DNA of 54,133 nt from an uncultured Lachnospiraceae bacterium. GTDB lineage: Bacteria > Bacillota > Clostridia > Lachnospirales > Lachnospiraceae. Shown here piece after piece: positions 17,235 through 27,654 of the stretch. Position 1 is the stretch's first letter, and every line of letters begins with the position of its first letter. Made by a program: the position numbers and the translations under genes. Where the stretch lies: the NCBI GenBank assembly GCA_945609985.1, contig CALYZQ010000004.1:1-54133 (forward strand), in the 5' to 3' direction. The notes beneath the pieces were generated by a model, which did not search any database, was not told the origin of the DNA, and saw only the letters and a list, made by a program, of their open reading frames with translations.

Positions 17235-19853
17235 ATGGCGGCTACAAACGGAAAGAAAACGTCATCTTCCAAAAAGAACAGCGGTAAAAGAGGAACTGCC
17301 GGGAAAAAGGCTGATTTACAGCGCGCTGCCCGTGATAATGAAATGTTCCATGAGATTGGGCTGATTGTCCTTTTTGTGGCAATGGTATTTTTGTTTTGTT
17401 GCAATTTCGGAATCATTGGTCCTGTGGGAAATACCATCAGCAGTATTTTATTCGGTATTTTTGGATTTACTGCATATATTGCACCAATCCTGCTATTTAT
17501 TGCAATGGCATTCTGGTTTGCCAATTCCGGCAATCCCAGTGCCTTCAGAAAGCTGATAGCAGGCGTGGTGCTGTTTGTGATGCTTGGAGTTACCTGTGAG
17601 CTGATTGCACAAAATGTAACGAAGCTTGAGGCGTATGATATCAAAGCAATCTATAAGACAAGCAGTGAGAATAAAGCAGGCGGCGGTGTGCTTGCAGGTA
17701 GTCTTACTTATTTCCTGCATCATTATCTGGAAACCATCGGTACTGTGCTTGTTGTGCTTTTGTTTTCTGCAATCAGCATTATTCTGCTTACAGAGAAATC
17801 CTTAATCGGCAGTGTCAAAAGCGGCGGAAGCAGGTTAAAGGAAAAGAGCCGTGCAGATGCACAACGCAGAAGAGAATATGCACAGCTGAGAAGAGATGCC
17901 TATGAGGAACAGCGCATCCGAAAGGAAGAGGAACGCAGACTTCGTGCTGAGGAAAAAGAGAACGAAAAGATTTTGCGCATGGAAAAGAAGGTTACCGGTG
18001 TAATGATGGATACCTCATTAAAGAAGCCTGAGCAGGATAATCGAAGAGATGATATTCATGAGATTACATATATGGATGGTGAGGAAGAGTATTTTGAACC
18101 GAAACAGGTAATTACACCTGTTTCAGAACCGATTCCTCCGAAAAAGGCTTCTCAGCGTACCGGTCAGACTTATGAATTTGACACTGCGAATATCCGTATT
18201 CACAAGGACGGGCAATCCGATATGCAAATACAGGATGAGCCTGTTACACCTGAGGCTGTGCCAACACACACACAGACTCCCGTACAAAGACCTGTTGCTG
18301 CAGCACCCAAGAAAGCAATTACCAATGAACCTGTAGATATCAATAAGGAAATTGGCACAGGAGAGAAAAAGGTTCCAAAGACCTATATGTTCCCCCCTCT
18401 TTCCAGATTGCAGAAGGGTACTTCGGGTGGCGGAGATTCCACCCAGGAGCTGAAGGAGACAGCAATGCGCTTACAGCAGACGCTGCATACCTTTGGTGTA
18501 AAGGTTACCATTACCGATATCAGTCAGGGCCCCAGTGTTACAAGATATGAATTACAGCCAGAACAGGGTGTGAAGGTATCTAAGATTGTTGGTCTTGCTG
18601 ATGATATCAAATTAAATCTTGCGGCTACGGATATCCGTATTGAAGCACCGATTCCCGGAAAAGCTGCAATCGGTATAGAAGTGCCCAACAAAGAAAACAT
18701 GATGGTTGCTCTCCGTGATTTGCTTGAGACCAAGGAGTTTAAGGAATATCCTTCTAACATTGCTTTTGCGGTAGGTAAAGATATAGCAGGAAAAACTATA
18801 GTGGCAGATATCGCAAAGATGCCTCATATGCTGATTGCAGGCTCTACCGGCTCCGGTAAATCAGTATGTATCAATACCCTGATAATGAGTATTTTGTACA
18901 AGGCACATCCGGATGATGTAAAGCTTATTATGGTGGACCCCAAGGTTGTTGAATTGAGTGTCTACAACGGTATTCCCCATCTGTTAATCCCTGTTGTAAC
19001 AGAGCCCAAAAAGGCTTCCGCAGCACTTCACTGGGGTGTAACGGAGATGGAGGACAGATATCGCAAGTTTGCGGATTTCAATGTCCGTGATTTAAAGGGC
19101 TATAATAAGAAGCTGGAGACAATGAGAGAGAACGGCGAGGAAAATGTACCGGCCAAGATGCCTCAAATTGTAATTATCGTAGACGAGCTTGCCGATCTCA
19201 TGATGGTGAGTCCCGGTGAAGTGGAAGAATCCATCTGCCGTCTGGCGCAGCTTGCAAGAGCGGCAGGTATCCATTTGATTATTGCAACCCAGCGTCCCAG
19301 CGTGGATGTTATTACCGGTCTTATTAAGGCAAATATGCCCAGCCGTGTGGCATTTGCCGTATCAAGCGGTGTGGATTCCCGTACCATCCTTGATATGAAC
19401 GGTGCAGAGAAGCTGCTTGGTAAGGGAGATATGTTATTCTATCCTCAGGGATATACAAAGCCCGCAAGAATTCAGGGTGCTTTTGTGTCAGATAAGGAAG
19501 TGTCTGATGTAGTTGATTTCCTAAAGAATCAGACACTGGGTAACACTTATGCGGAAGATATTGAGGAAAAGATTAAGAATATCGGTACATCTTCCGGTTC
19601 AGGAGCTTCTTCCGGTGCGGGAAGTGACAGCGGAAGAGATGAATATTTTGCAGAAGCAGGACGTTTTATTATAGATAAAGACAAAGCATCCATCGGTATG
19701 CTTCAAAGAGTATTAAAAATCGGATTTAACAGGGCTGCCCGGATTATGGATCAGCTTTGTGAATATGGTGTAGTTGGGGAAGAGGAAGGCACCAAGCCCC
19801 GTAAGGTGCTGATGAGTATGGAACAATTTGAACAGTTGTTGGAGGAAATATGA
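17235..19853 (+). CDS. ftsK: FtsK/SpoIIIE DNA translocase
   Basis: An 872-residue membrane-anchored, ATP-driven DNA pump that moves chromosome ends through the division or sporulation septum. Four hydrophobic segments lie within about residues 35-190. A charged linker (rich in R, E and K, then P, T and Q) spans about 195-385. The alpha/beta motor follows, with Walker [14 protein letters not shown] near 535, Walker [14 protein letters not shown] and [12 protein letters not shown]. The C-terminal winged-helix gamma domain (about 805-872; [16 protein letters not shown] and [12 protein letters not shown]) recognises oriented DNA motifs. The ATG at 17235 is chosen because it has GAGG 9 bases before it; an upstream GTG lacks a site. 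It overlaps fhs by 1 base. Confidence 0.96.
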   Translation: MAATNGKKTSSSKKNSGKRGTAGKKADLQRAARDNEMFHEIGLIVLFVAMVFLFCCNFGIIGPVGNTISSILFGIFGFTAYIAPILLFIAMAFWFANSGNPSAFRKLIAGVVLFVMLGVTCELIAQNVTKLEAYDIKAIYKTSSENKAGGGVLAGSLTYFLHHYLETIGTVLVVLLFSAISIILLTEKSLIGSVKSGGSRLKEKSRADAQRRREYAQLRRDAYEEQRIRKEEERRLRAEEKENEKILRMEKKVTGVMMDTSLKKPEQDNRRDDIHEITYMDGEEEYFEPKQVITPVSEPIPPKKASQRTGQTYEFDTANIRIHKDGQSDMQIQDEPVTPEAVPTHTQTPVQRPVAAAPKKAITNEPVDINKEIGTGEKKVPKTYMFPPLSRLQKGTSGGGDSTQELKETAMRLQQTLHTFGVKVTITDISQGPSVTRYELQPEQGVKVSKIVGLADDIKLNLAATDIRIEAPIPGKAAIGIEVPNKENMMVALRDLLETKEFKEYPSNIAFAVGKDIAGKTIVADIAKMPHMLIAGSTGSGKSVCINTLIMSILYKAHPDDVKLIMVDPKVVELSVYNGIPHLLIPVVTEPKKASAALHWGVTEMEDRYRKFADFNVRDLKGYNKKLETMRENGEENVPAKMPQIVIIVDELADLMMVSPGEVEESICRLAQLARAAGIHLIIATQRPSVDVITGLIKANMPSRVAFAVSSGVDSRTILDMNGAEKLLGKGDMLFYPQGYTKPARIQGAFVSDKEVSDVVDFLKNQTLGNTYAEDIEEKIKNIGTSSGSGASSGAGSDSGRDEYFAEAGRFIIDKDKASIGMLQRVLKIGFNRAARIMDQLCEYGVVGEEEGTKPRKVLMSMEQFEQLLEEI

Positions 19854-21523
19854 TGAAAACAGATATCCAAATTGCACAGGAAGCAGTATTGAAGCCAATT
19901 ACAGAGATAGCGGCAGCACTTGATATTGATGCTGATGAGCTTGAGCTTTACGGTAAATATAAGGCAAAGATTTCCGATTCCTATATGGAAAAGATTAAGG
20001 AAAGACCGGATGGCAAACTAATCTTAGTTACCGCCATTAATCCGACTCCCGCAGGAGAAGGAAAGACCACAACCAGTGTTGGACTAGGTCAGGCTTTCGG
20101 TAAACTGAATAAAAAGGCGATTATAGCTCTGCGTGAGCCTTCTCTTGGTCCCTGCTTTGGTATCAAGGGCGGTGCTGCAGGCGGCGGTTATGCACAGGTA
20201 GTTCCTATGGAAGATTTAAACCTGCATTTTACCGGTGATTTTCATGCCATTACCTCTGCAAACAACCTTTTGGCTGCTCTTTTGGACAATCATATCCAGC
20301 AGGGTAATGAGCTTGGTATTGATCCCAGACAGATTGTGTGGAAGCGCTGTGAGGATATGAATGACAGAGTACTGCGCAATATTATTGTAGGTATGGGTGG
20401 CAAGACGGACGGTTTCGTAAGAGAGGACCATTTTGTGATTACGGTTGCAAGTGAAATCATGGCAATCCTTTGTCTTGCTGATGATATGAAGGATTTAAAG
20501 GCGAGACTTGCGAGAATCGTTGTTGCTTACAATTATGCAGGTGAGCCTGTTACCGCGAGAGACTTAAAGGCGGTAGGCTCCATGGCAGCACTGCTTAAGG
20601 ATGCATTAAAGCCTAATCTGATTCAAACATTAGAGCATACTCCGGCGCTCGTACATGGTGGTCCCTTTGCCAATATTGCACATGGATGTAATTCCGTAAG
20701 AGCAACAAAGGCGGCTCTAAAAATGGCTGATTATTGCATTACTGAGGCCGGCTTTGGTGCAGATTTGGGTGCAGAAAAATTCTTTGATATTAAATGCCGC
20801 GCAGCAGGTCTTAAGCCGGATGCAGTTGTACTTGTTGCTACCATCAGAGCCCTTAAGTACAATGGCGGTGTTGCAAAGGCAGATTTGAATGCAGAGAATC
20901 TGGAAGCATTGAATAAGGGTATTGTTAATTTAGAGAAGCATATTGAAAACATTCAGAAATATGGTGTGCCAGTTGTGGTTACACTGAATTCTTTTGTGAC
21001 CGATACGGAAGCAGAGATTAATTTTGTAAAGAAATTCTGTGAGGAGAGAGACTGTGAATTTGCCCTGTCTGAGGTTTGGGCAAAGGGCGGCGAAGGCGGT
21101 ATTGCCCTTGCGGAAAAGGTATTGGAGACATTGGAGAAAAAGGAGAGTCATTTCAAACCTATTTATGAGGATGACTTAAGCCTTAAGGAAAAGATTGAGA
21201 CGGTAGCCAGAGAAGTATACGGCGCAGGCAATGTGAATTTTGCTCCCGCAGCATTAAAACAGCTTGCGAAGCTGGAAGAACTTGGATTTGGTTCTTTTCC
21301 CGTATGTATGGCAAAGAATCAGTATTCCTTATCAGATGACCCTAAGCTGTTAGGACGTCCGGTAGGATTTGAGCTGAATATCAGAGAGGTTTATGTTTCT
21401 GCAGGAGCTGGCTTTGTCGTAGTTTTAACAGGTGCGGTGATGACTATGCCCGGCCTTCCCAAAGCACCTGCAGCTTACGGAATAGATGTAGATGATAACG
21501 GTGTGATTACAGGATTATTTTAA
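19853..21523 (+). CDS. fhs: Formate-tetrahydrofolate ligase
   Basis: A 556-residue enzyme that makes 10-formyl-THF from formate, THF and ATP. The P-loop is [18 protein letters not shown] (about 65-82); [35 protein letters not shown] and the C-terminal MPGLPKAP are diagnostic. Length is exactly typical. Two adjacent ATG codons (19850, 19853) are possible; the second has GGAGG 7 bases upstream. The gene overlaps the end of ftsK and is followed by folD, so the two one-carbon enzymes are translated together. This step works in acetogenic, purinolytic or serine/glycine one-carbon metabolism; no other Wood-Ljungdahl genes are present here. Confidence 0.97.
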   Translation: MKTDIQIAQEAVLKPITEIAAALDIDADELELYGKYKAKISDSYMEKIKERPDGKLILVTAINPTPAGEGKTTTSVGLGQAFGKLNKKAIIALREPSLGPCFGIKGGAAGGGYAQVVPMEDLNLHFTGDFHAITSANNLLAALLDNHIQQGNELGIDPRQIVWKRCEDMNDRVLRNIIVGMGGKTDGFVREDHFVITVASEIMAILCLADDMKDLKARLARIVVAYNYAGEPVTARDLKAVGSMAALLKDALKPNLIQTLEHTPALVHGGPFANIAHGCNSVRATKAALKMADYCITEAGFGADLGAEKFFDIKCRAAGLKPDAVVLVATIRALKYNGGVAKADLNAENLEALNKGIVNLEKHIENIQKYGVPVVVTLNSFVTDTEAEINFVKKFCEERDCEFALSEVWAKGGEGGIALAEKVLETLEKKESHFKPIYEDDLSLKEKIETVAREVYGAGNVNFAPAALKQLAKLEELGFGSFPVCMAKNQYSLSDDPKLLGRPVGFELNIREVYVSAGAGFVVVLTGAVMTMPGLPKAPAAYGIDVDDNGVITGLF

Positions 21524-21553
21524 TATATGCCTTACGGCAGGAAAGAGGATACT

Positions 21554-22399
21554 ATGACACAGATCATTGATGGAAAAGCAATATCAACCCAAATTAAAGA
21601 GGAATTAAAGGAACGCGTTGCAGGAATGAAAGCAGATGGTGTAGAGGTTACACTTGCGGTTATTCAGGTTGGTGCAGACCCTGCGTCCAGTGTTTATGTG
21701 CGTAACAAAAAGAAAGCTTGTGAAGACATCGGAATCCGTTCCCTTGCCTATGAATTGGATGAAAGCACAACGGAAGACGAACTGCTTGCTTTGGTAAAGG
21801 AGTTAAATGAAAGAGCTGATGTAAATGGTATTCTGGTGCAGCTTCCCCTTCCTAAGCATATTGAAGAGGAGAAGATTTTAAATGCCATCCATCCAAACAA
21901 GGATGTGGACGGTTTCCATCCTCAAAATGTGGGTGCACTCTGCATCGGTAAGGCAGGCTTTGTATCCTGTACACCGGCAGGTATTATTCAGCTTCTTAAG
22001 CGTTCCGGTATTGAAATTACAGGTAAGGAATGTGTAGTTATCGGAAGAAGTAATATTGTAGGTAAGCCTATGGCGTTACTTTTACTTCGTGAGAACGGTA
22101 CTGTTACCATTGCACACAGCCGTACCAAGGATTTGAAAGAGGTAACAAAGCGTGCAGACATTCTGGTGGTTGCAGTAGGTAAACCAAAGATGATTACTGC
22201 TGATTATGTAAAAGAAGGTGCGGTAGTAATTGATGTTGGTATCCATCGAAATGAAAATAATAAGCTTTGCGGTGATGTGGATTATGAATCAGTAGCACCT
22301 AAGTGCAGTGCCATCACTCCGGTTCCCGGCGGTGTAGGACCTATGACAATCGCTATGCTTATGAATAACTGTGTGGAGTCATTGGAGTTACAAAAATGA
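21554..22399 (+). CDS. folD: Methylene-THF dehydrogenase / methenyl-THF cyclohydrolase
   Basis: A 281-residue bifunctional enzyme that interconverts 5,10-methylene-THF and 10-formyl-THF, directly downstream of the fhs product in the pathway. Family motifs are seen: VGADPASSVYVRNKKKAC (about 34-51, with the catalytic lysine region), VQLPLPKH, KDVDGFHPQNVG, the NAD(P)-binding VIGRSNIVGKPMA and PVPGGVGPMTIAMLM. The ATG at 21554 (MTQIIDGKAIS) is preferred because AGAGG lies 6 bases before it. Its stop overlaps the start of the next gene by 4 bases. Confidence 0.96.
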   Translation: MTQIIDGKAISTQIKEELKERVAGMKADGVEVTLAVIQVGADPASSVYVRNKKKACEDIGIRSLAYELDESTTEDELLALVKELNERADVNGILVQLPLPKHIEEEKILNAIHPNKDVDGFHPQNVGALCIGKAGFVSCTPAGIIQLLKRSGIEITGKECVVIGRSNIVGKPMALLLLRENGTVTIAHSRTKDLKEVTKRADILVVAVGKPKMITADYVKEGAVVIDVGIHRNENNKLCGDVDYESVAPKCSAITPVPGGVGPMTIAMLMNNCVESLELQK

Positions 22400-23775
22400 A
22401 ATGTCCCAATTGCGGCAATGAAATGACGGAAAATACACTCTACTGCGAACATTGCGGTGAGGATATCCATATAGTACCTGACTTTGAACCGGATATAGAT
22501 TTACATCTGGAACAGTTTATTACAGAGATTTCAGATGAAGTAAAGGAAAAGGAAAAAAGTCAGAAACCGGCTATTATTATCAGTATTGTTATTACGATAC
22601 TTATATTGTGCGGTGGTATATTTGGTATCATTACATTTAGAAACAATTCTGAGAGGTATCAGTTAAAAAAAGCCGAAAAGTGCGTTGCAGAAGCGGATTA
22701 CGATAAAGCAATTACTTATTATGAGAGAGCACTGGAGCTATTACCGGACGATATTTCTTTAAGGTTTTCGTTGGCAGAGGTCTATTTTCTAAAGAATGAC
22801 AAAATTGAATATGAGAATTTGTTAAAGAGTATTATTTCTGATGAAGCCGCTACGCAGACCCAGTTAGAAAGTGCTTATGGTAAGCTGATCGCAATATACA
22901 GAGCGCGTGGGGAATATGACTTAATACAGGAATTGTTGCTCGCCAGTGAAAACACAGCGGTTCAGAATACCTATAAGGATTACATTGCAAATCCTCCTGA
23001 ATTTAGCTTGAAGTCAGGGTATTATACAACGATGCAACCCTTAAAAATCACATCTCCCGGTAAAGGTAAGATTTACTATACAACAGACGGAAGCAGTCCT
23101 ACTGCTGAAAGTAACCTGTATTCTTCACCGATTATTTTAGAGGATGGAGATTACTATTTCAAGGTTTGTTTTATCAATGAGTATGGTACATCCAGCAAAG
23201 TAGTGTCGGGTGAATTTCATGTAGAAATTGATGAAATTCCCGCACCTGAAATCGGTACTATCAGTGGGGATTATCATTATCCTACATACATTGAGGTATT
23301 GGAAAAAGAAGCAGAAGTATATTATACGACTGATGGAAGTGTTCCTACACAGTCATCACAGCGATATACGGCTCCCATTCCCATGCCGCTTGGTAAATCT
23401 GTTTACAAATTTATCAAGGTAGTGAATGGTGTGGAGAGTAATGTGGCGGAATGCAAATACAATTTCACATTAAACACTGATTTTCATCCGGAACAGGCTG
23501 TTGAAGCAGTGGTTCGTTTCTGTATGGACAACGGCAAAATATCGGATGAAGAGGGACACTTTGGTAACGAGGGTTCCATGTATAAATACAATTATCAATA
23601 TGTTATCAACGTAGACGGAGCAGGTCATTTTTATGCGATTTCAGAAGTTTTGCAGGACATTGAAGGTGTAATGACAAAAACCGGAAATCATTTTGCAGTG
23701 GATGTATATGGTGGAGTGATATATAAGCTCCAGAGAGACGGTAATAACAACTATGTTTTAGTTGAAATACAATAG
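22396..23775 (+). CDS. Zinc-ribbon, membrane-anchored TPR protein with two CHB_HEX-type repeats
   Basis: A 459-residue protein of unknown function. Residues 1-20 form a zinc ribbon (CPNCGNEM then CEHCGED). Residues about 55-77 are one membrane segment. Residues about 90-170 hold TPR-like helices (YDKAITYYERALELLPDD). Two beta-sandwich repeats follow (about 205-275 and 290-350), each with the YYTTDGSxPT core of the chitobiase/beta-hexosaminidase C-terminal-type (CHB_HEX_C_1) domain. A final domain of about 90 residues has no recognised family. The zinc ribbon would face the cytoplasm and the rest the outside. It overlaps folD by 4 bases and is followed 11 bases later by the NfnA-like gene, so it is cotranscribed. 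Confidence 0.85.
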   Translation: MKCPNCGNEMTENTLYCEHCGEDIHIVPDFEPDIDLHLEQFITEISDEVKEKEKSQKPAIIISIVITILILCGGIFGIITFRNNSERYQLKKAEKCVAEADYDKAITYYERALELLPDDISLRFSLAEVYFLKNDKIEYENLLKSIISDEAATQTQLESAYGKLIAIYRARGEYDLIQELLLASENTAVQNTYKDYIANPPEFSLKSGYYTTMQPLKITSPGKGKIYYTTDGSSPTAESNLYSSPIILEDGDYYFKVCFINEYGTSSKVVSGEFHVEIDEIPAPEIGTISGDYHYPTYIEVLEKEAEVYYTTDGSVPTQSSQRYTAPIPMPLGKSVYKFIKVVNGVESNVAECKYNFTLNTDFHPEQAVEAVVRFCMDNGKISDEEGHFGNEGSMYKYNYQYVINVDGAGHFYAISEVLQDIEGVMTKTGNHFAVDVYGGVIYKLQRDGNNNYVLVEIQ

Positions 23776-23786
23776 AGAGGTGACTT

Positions 23787-24668
23787 ATGTACAAGATTAT
23801 TAAAAAGCGTGAGTTGACTACCAACATTTATCTGATGGAGGTAGAGGCAAAGAGGGTTGCAAAATCCTGTGAGCCGGGACAGTTTGTAATTGTCCGTATG
23901 GATAGTGAAGGAGAGAGAATTCCTCTTACCATCTGTGATTATGACAGAGAGAAGGGAACCATTACCATTGTTTTTCAGACCGTTGGTGCAGGTACAAAGC
24001 TGATGGCAGATTTACAGGAGGGAGATTCCTTCCATGATTTCGTGGGACCTCTTGGCTGCCCTTCCGAATTTGTAAAGGAAGATTTGGAAGAATTAAAGAA
24101 AAAGAAGATTCTCTTTGTAGCAGGTGGTGTAGGTACCGCACCTGTATATCCTCAGGTTAAGTGGTTGAATGCTCACGGAATTGCAGCAGATGTAATTGTG
24201 GGTGCAAAGACCAAGGATTTACTGATTCTTGAAAAAGAGATGGAGGCTGTTGCAGGTAATCTTTATGTAACAACAGATGACGGCTCCTACGGAAGAAGCG
24301 GTATGGTTACCCAAACCATTAAGGATTTGATTGCAGATGGTAATCAGTATGATGTCTGCGTGGCAATCGGCCCCATGATTATGATGAAATTTGTATGCCT
24401 TTTGACAAAGGAGTTAAACATGCCTACCATTGTAAGCTTGAATCCTATTATGGTTGACGGTACGGGAATGTGTGGTGCATGTCGTGTTACTGTTGGTGAT
24501 AAGGTGAAGTTTGCATGTGTTGACGGTCCTGAATTTGATGGACATGCAGTAAACTTTGACGAAGCAATGAGACGCCAGCAGATGTACAAGACAGCAGAGG
24601 GCAGAGCAGTCCTTAAAATAGAAGAGGGCGATACCCATCACGGCGGTTGCGGCAACTGCAACGACTAA
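23787..24668 (+). CDS. NfnA/SudB-like FAD/NAD-binding ferredoxin reductase subunit
   Basis: A 293-residue flavoprotein of the ferredoxin-NADP reductase superfamily. An N-terminal FAD-binding barrel (RIPLTICDYDREKGTITIVFQ, about 50-70) precedes an NAD-binding domain (FVAGGVGTAPVYPQV, about 111-125), and a C-terminal cysteine cluster (GMCGACRVTVGDKVKFAC, about 225-245) binds a [2Fe-2S] centre. Related to dihydroorotate dehydrogenase electron-transfer subunits, but paired with the GltA-like protein downstream it most likely forms NfnAB, the electron-bifurcating NADH-dependent ferredoxin:NADP+ oxidoreductase. The C-terminal tail ends in a His/Gly/Cys-rich motif (HHGGCGNCND). The alternative name is sulfide dehydrogenase subunit B. 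Confidence 0.88.
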   Translation: MYKIIKKRELTTNIYLMEVEAKRVAKSCEPGQFVIVRMDSEGERIPLTICDYDREKGTITIVFQTVGAGTKLMADLQEGDSFHDFVGPLGCPSEFVKEDLEELKKKKILFVAGGVGTAPVYPQVKWLNAHGIAADVIVGAKTKDLLILEKEMEAVAGNLYVTTDDGSYGRSGMVTQTIKDLIADGNQYDVCVAIGPMIMMKFVCLLTKELNMPTIVSLNPIMVDGTGMCGACRVTVGDKVKFACVDGPEFDGHAVNFDEAMRRQQMYKTAEGRAVLKIEEGDTHHGGCGNCND

Positions 24669-24694
24669 TTTGCAAAAGACATTAGGAGGATAAA

Positions 24695-26077
24695 ATGGAC
24701 GTATTAAAGAAGGTTCCTGTGAGAGAGCAGGATGCAAAAGAACGTGCAACAAATTTCGATGAAGTTTGCTTGGGATATAATATGGAAGAGGCTATGGCAG
24801 AGGCTTCCAGATGTATCAACTGTAAAAATGCGCAGTGCGTAAAGGGATGTCCCGTAGCGATTGATATTCCCGGTTTTGTAGAGAAAGTAAAAGAAGGAAA
24901 CATTGAGGCTGCATATCAGATTATCAGTGAGTCCAGCGCGCTTCCCGCTGTCTGTGGACGTGTTTGTCCTCAGGAAACCCAGTGTGAAGGTAAATGTATC
25001 CGCGGTATCAAGGGAGAACCGGTAAGTATCGGTAAGCTTGAGCGTTTCGTAGCTGACTGGGCAAGAGAAAACGGTATTAAGCCTGTATGTGCTGCAGAAA
25101 AGAAGAATAAAAAGGTGGCTGTTATCGGTTCCGGCCCCGCAGGACTTACCTGTGCAGGGGATTTGGCTAAGATGGGTTATGATGTAACTATTTTTGAGGC
25201 ACTTCATGAGGCAGGCGGCGTACTTGTTTACGGTATTCCTGAGTTTCGTCTTCCCAAGGAAGCAGTTGTTGCCAAGGAAATTGAGAATGTAAAAGCTTTG
25301 GGTGTTAAGATTGAGACCAACGTAGTGGTTGGTAAGGCTGTAACCATTGATGAACTGATGGATGAGGAAGGCTTCAGTGCCGTATTTATCGGTTCCGGTG
25401 CAGGACTTCCCAAATTCATGGGTATTCCCGGTGAGAACTCCAACGGTGTATTTTCTGCCAATGAATATCTTACCAGAAGCAATCTGATGAAGGCGTTTAA
25501 TGAAGAATCCAACACTCCGATTATGAGAGGTAAAAAGGTAGCTGTTGTAGGTGGCGGAAACGTGGCTATGGATGCTGCAAGAACCGCACTCCGCCTAGGT
25601 GCTGAGGTACATATCGTATACCGCAGAAGCGAGGAAGAGCTTCCTGCCAGAGTGGAAGAAGTACATCATGCAAAGGAAGAGGGCATCATTTTTGACCTTC
25701 TCACCAATCCTACAGAAATTATTGCAGATGAGAGCGGCTGGGTTACCGGTATGAAATGTATCAAGATGGAGCTGGGTGAGCCCGATGAATCCGGCAGACG
25801 TCGTCCTGTTGAAGTAAAGGATTCTGAGTTTGTTATGGAGCTTGATACTGTAATTATGTCTCTTGGAACCTCTCCCAATCCTTTGATTTCTTCTACCACA
25901 GAGGGTCTTGAAGTCAATAAGTGGAAATGTATCGTTGCAGATGAAAAAGATGGAAAGACCACCAAGGAAGGTGTATATGCAGGTGGTGATGCAGTTACAG
26001 GTGCTGCAACCGTTATTTTGGCAATGGGTGCAGGTAAGGCAGCTGCAAAGGGTATTGACGAGTATTTGAGTAAATAA
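24695..26077 (+). CDS. gltA: NfnB/SudA-like (GltA) NADPH oxidoreductase subunit
   Basis: A 460-residue protein like the small subunit of glutamate synthase. The N-terminus carries cysteine motifs for two [4Fe-4S] clusters (CINCKNAQCVKGCP at about 39-52 and CGRVCPQETQCEGKC at about 87-101). An FAD-binding GSGPAGLTCAGDLAKMG follows near 146 and an NADPH-binding VVGGGNVAMDAARTALRLGA near 280. The C-terminal GDAVTGAATVILAMGAGK closes the FAD site. No glutamate synthase large subunit is nearby; the NfnA-like gene immediately upstream points to an NfnAB complex that exchanges electrons among NADH, NADPH and ferredoxin. It has an AGGAGG site and is the last gene before a hairpin. Confidence 0.9.
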   Translation: MDVLKKVPVREQDAKERATNFDEVCLGYNMEEAMAEASRCINCKNAQCVKGCPVAIDIPGFVEKVKEGNIEAAYQIISESSALPAVCGRVCPQETQCEGKCIRGIKGEPVSIGKLERFVADWARENGIKPVCAAEKKNKKVAVIGSGPAGLTCAGDLAKMGYDVTIFEALHEAGGVLVYGIPEFRLPKEAVVAKEIENVKALGVKIETNVVVGKAVTIDELMDEEGFSAVFIGSGAGLPKFMGIPGENSNGVFSANEYLTRSNLMKAFNEESNTPIMRGKKVAVVGGGNVAMDAARTALRLGAEVHIVYRRSEEELPARVEEVHHAKEEGIIFDLLTNPTEIIADESGWVTGMKCIKMELGEPDESGRRRPVEVKDSEFVMELDTVIMSLGTSPNPLISSTTEGLEVNKWKCIVADEKDGKTTKEGVYAGGDAVTGAATVILAMGAGKAAAKGIDEYLSK

Positions 26078-26086
26078 TGAAAATGG

Positions 26087-26114
26087 CAAGTTACCTGCAT
26101 ATGCGGGTAACTTG
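26087..26114 (+). terminator. Hairpin ending the ftsK-nfn operon
   Basis: A 28-base near-perfect palindrome (one T-G pair) with GCATATGC at its centre, followed by TTGTGTTTG. The stem is long but the U-tract is interrupted. Confidence 0.6.
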
Positions 26115-26141
26115 TTGTGTTTGAAATGGGAGGTATGAAAG

Positions 26142-27011
26142 ATGGCATGGTGTCCTAAGTGTAAGAATGAATATCGCGAAGGCTTTACGGTTTGTGCAGA
26201 GTGTAAGGTTGCACTTGTTGATTCCCTTGAGAAGGTAATGATTCCGCTAATGTTTGGTAAGAGCGAAAAATTGTCCTATTTGAAGGAATTTTTGGAGTAC
26301 AATGGACTCACAAATGTGGAGATGCGATATGATGAGACAGAGGAAGTTTATGAGATTTTAATTCAGGAGAAGGATAAAAATCAGGCAGCAAATCTTACAA
26401 AAGTCTTTTTAATGAAACAGACTGAAATGATGCAGGAGAAGGCAAAAGCTTCAAATGAGACAACTGTAGATGAGGAAGAAGTAAATGAGGATGATGTCTT
26501 AAAGATTCGACATGCCGCAATCAAAGAAGAGAGGAAAGCTTCAAACGGCCGTTATCAAAGCAGTGCAGATAAAGCTGAGGATAATAAATCATCCGCATGG
26601 ACATTACTGGGACTGGGTTTTCTGGGACTGATTTTTATAGTGCTCGGCATATTGGGTGTTATTCCTATTAGCTTTGGAAATCCCTATATTTTCTATGGCG
26701 TAATGGGCGGTATTTTCGGTCTTTTCGTGGTAATGGGCTTTGTGTCCATGAAGAGTGCGAAGGAGTATTCCAAGCAGGCAGCATCTGAAAAGGATGAGCA
26801 GAAGGAAGTACTTGACTGGTGTAAAGAGAATTTCAAGCCGGATGTGATTGACGGTGAACTTTATATGCAGGATGTCCCGGAGGAAGTATTGTATTTTAGA
26901 CGTTATGAAAAGATGAAACAAATGTTAATGACACAGTTTCCCAATATGGATGTTGCATTTATCGAGCAATTCATTGATGAAACAGTCTACGATATGGTGT
27001 TTTCCGATTGA
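26142..27011 (+). CDS. Zinc-ribbon membrane protein of unknown function
   Basis: A 289-residue protein. It starts with a zinc ribbon, CPKCKNEY then CAECKVAL (residues 4-24), followed by a DUF2007-like alpha/beta segment (about 30-90) that includes repeated E/K-rich helices. A linker (about 100-150) is highly charged. Two membrane segments lie at about 148-170 and 178-200, and the C-terminal 85 residues are soluble and acidic, ending in a helical region. The ATG has GGGAGG upstream. It sits between the NfnB hairpin and rlmH. I can give no function; the zinc ribbon plus membrane architecture is common among clostridial envelope-associated proteins. Confidence 0.8.
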   Translation: MAWCPKCKNEYREGFTVCAECKVALVDSLEKVMIPLMFGKSEKLSYLKEFLEYNGLTNVEMRYDETEEVYEILIQEKDKNQAANLTKVFLMKQTEMMQEKAKASNETTVDEEEVNEDDVLKIRHAAIKEERKASNGRYQSSADKAEDNKSSAWTLLGLGFLGLIFIVLGILGVIPISFGNPYIFYGVMGGIFGLFVVMGFVSMKSAKEYSKQAASEKDEQKEVLDWCKENFKPDVIDGELYMQDVPEEVLYFRRYEKMKQMLMTQFPNMDVAFIEQFIDETVYDMVFSD

Positions 27012-27066
27012 TTAAAGTAATGTCAAATGTATAGTGTTGCCGTTACTGCAAGAATGGAGAAGAAGT

Positions 27067-27546
27067 ATGAAGATAACCATACTTTGTGTAGGTAAGATAA
27101 AAGAAAGATTTTACACGGACGCTATTGCAGAATATGCAAAGCGTCTGAGTAAGTATTGCAACTTTGAGATAGTTGAAGTGGCAGATGAAAAGACACCCGA
27201 CAAGGCAAGTGCAGCCTTGGAGGACCAGATAAAGGAAAAAGAGGCAAAGCGTCTCCTTGCTAAAATCAGGGAGGACGCTTTTGTCTGTACTTTAGAAATT
27301 GCAGGGAAAAAGCTTTCTTCAGAGAAGTTTGCAGACTGGCTGGAGAAGGCTGCAATTTCCGGAAAGAGTAATATTGTGTTTGTAATCGGCGGTTCCTTAG
27401 GACTTCACAAAAGCGTGCTTACGCGGTCTGATATGGGGCTTAGCTTTTCAGATATGACCTTCCCCCATCAGTTGATGAGGGTGATATTAAGTGAACAGAT
27501 TTACAGAGCGTATCGGATTATAAATGGTGAACCGTATCACAAGTAA
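27067..27546 (+). CDS. rlmH: 23S rRNA (pseudouridine-1915-N3)-methyltransferase RlmH
   Basis: A 159-residue SPOUT methyltransferase that modifies helix 69 of 23S rRNA, of exactly the family length. MKITILCVGKIKERF at the start, FVIGGSLGLHKSVL (SAM-binding knot, about 100-115) and the C-terminal SDMTFPHQLMRVILSEQIYRAYRI and PYHK are diagnostic. The ATG at 27067 is used, with GGAGAAG upstream; the frame is open 11 codons further but without a site. A terminator follows. Confidence 0.97.
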   Translation: MKITILCVGKIKERFYTDAIAEYAKRLSKYCNFEIVEVADEKTPDKASAALEDQIKEKEAKRLLAKIREDAFVCTLEIAGKKLSSEKFADWLEKAAISGKSNIVFVIGGSLGLHKSVLTRSDMGLSFSDMTFPHQLMRVILSEQIYRAYRIINGEPYHK

Positions 27547-27581
27547 AGCATAGGGAAAAACAAAAATATAAGTATGTTTAA

Positions 27582-27610
27582 AAAAGGGTGGCGATTTAGT
27601 TGCCCTTTTA
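27582..27610 (+). terminator. Intrinsic terminator after rlmH
   Basis: An AAAAGGGTGGC / GTTGCCCTTTT stem with a 6-base loop; three pairs near the loop are G-U. The T-rich 3' arm is followed by AAATT. Confidence 0.7.
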
Positions 27611-27654
27611 AATTATGATATTCTATTGCTTTATAAATAATTTTCATAGAAATT

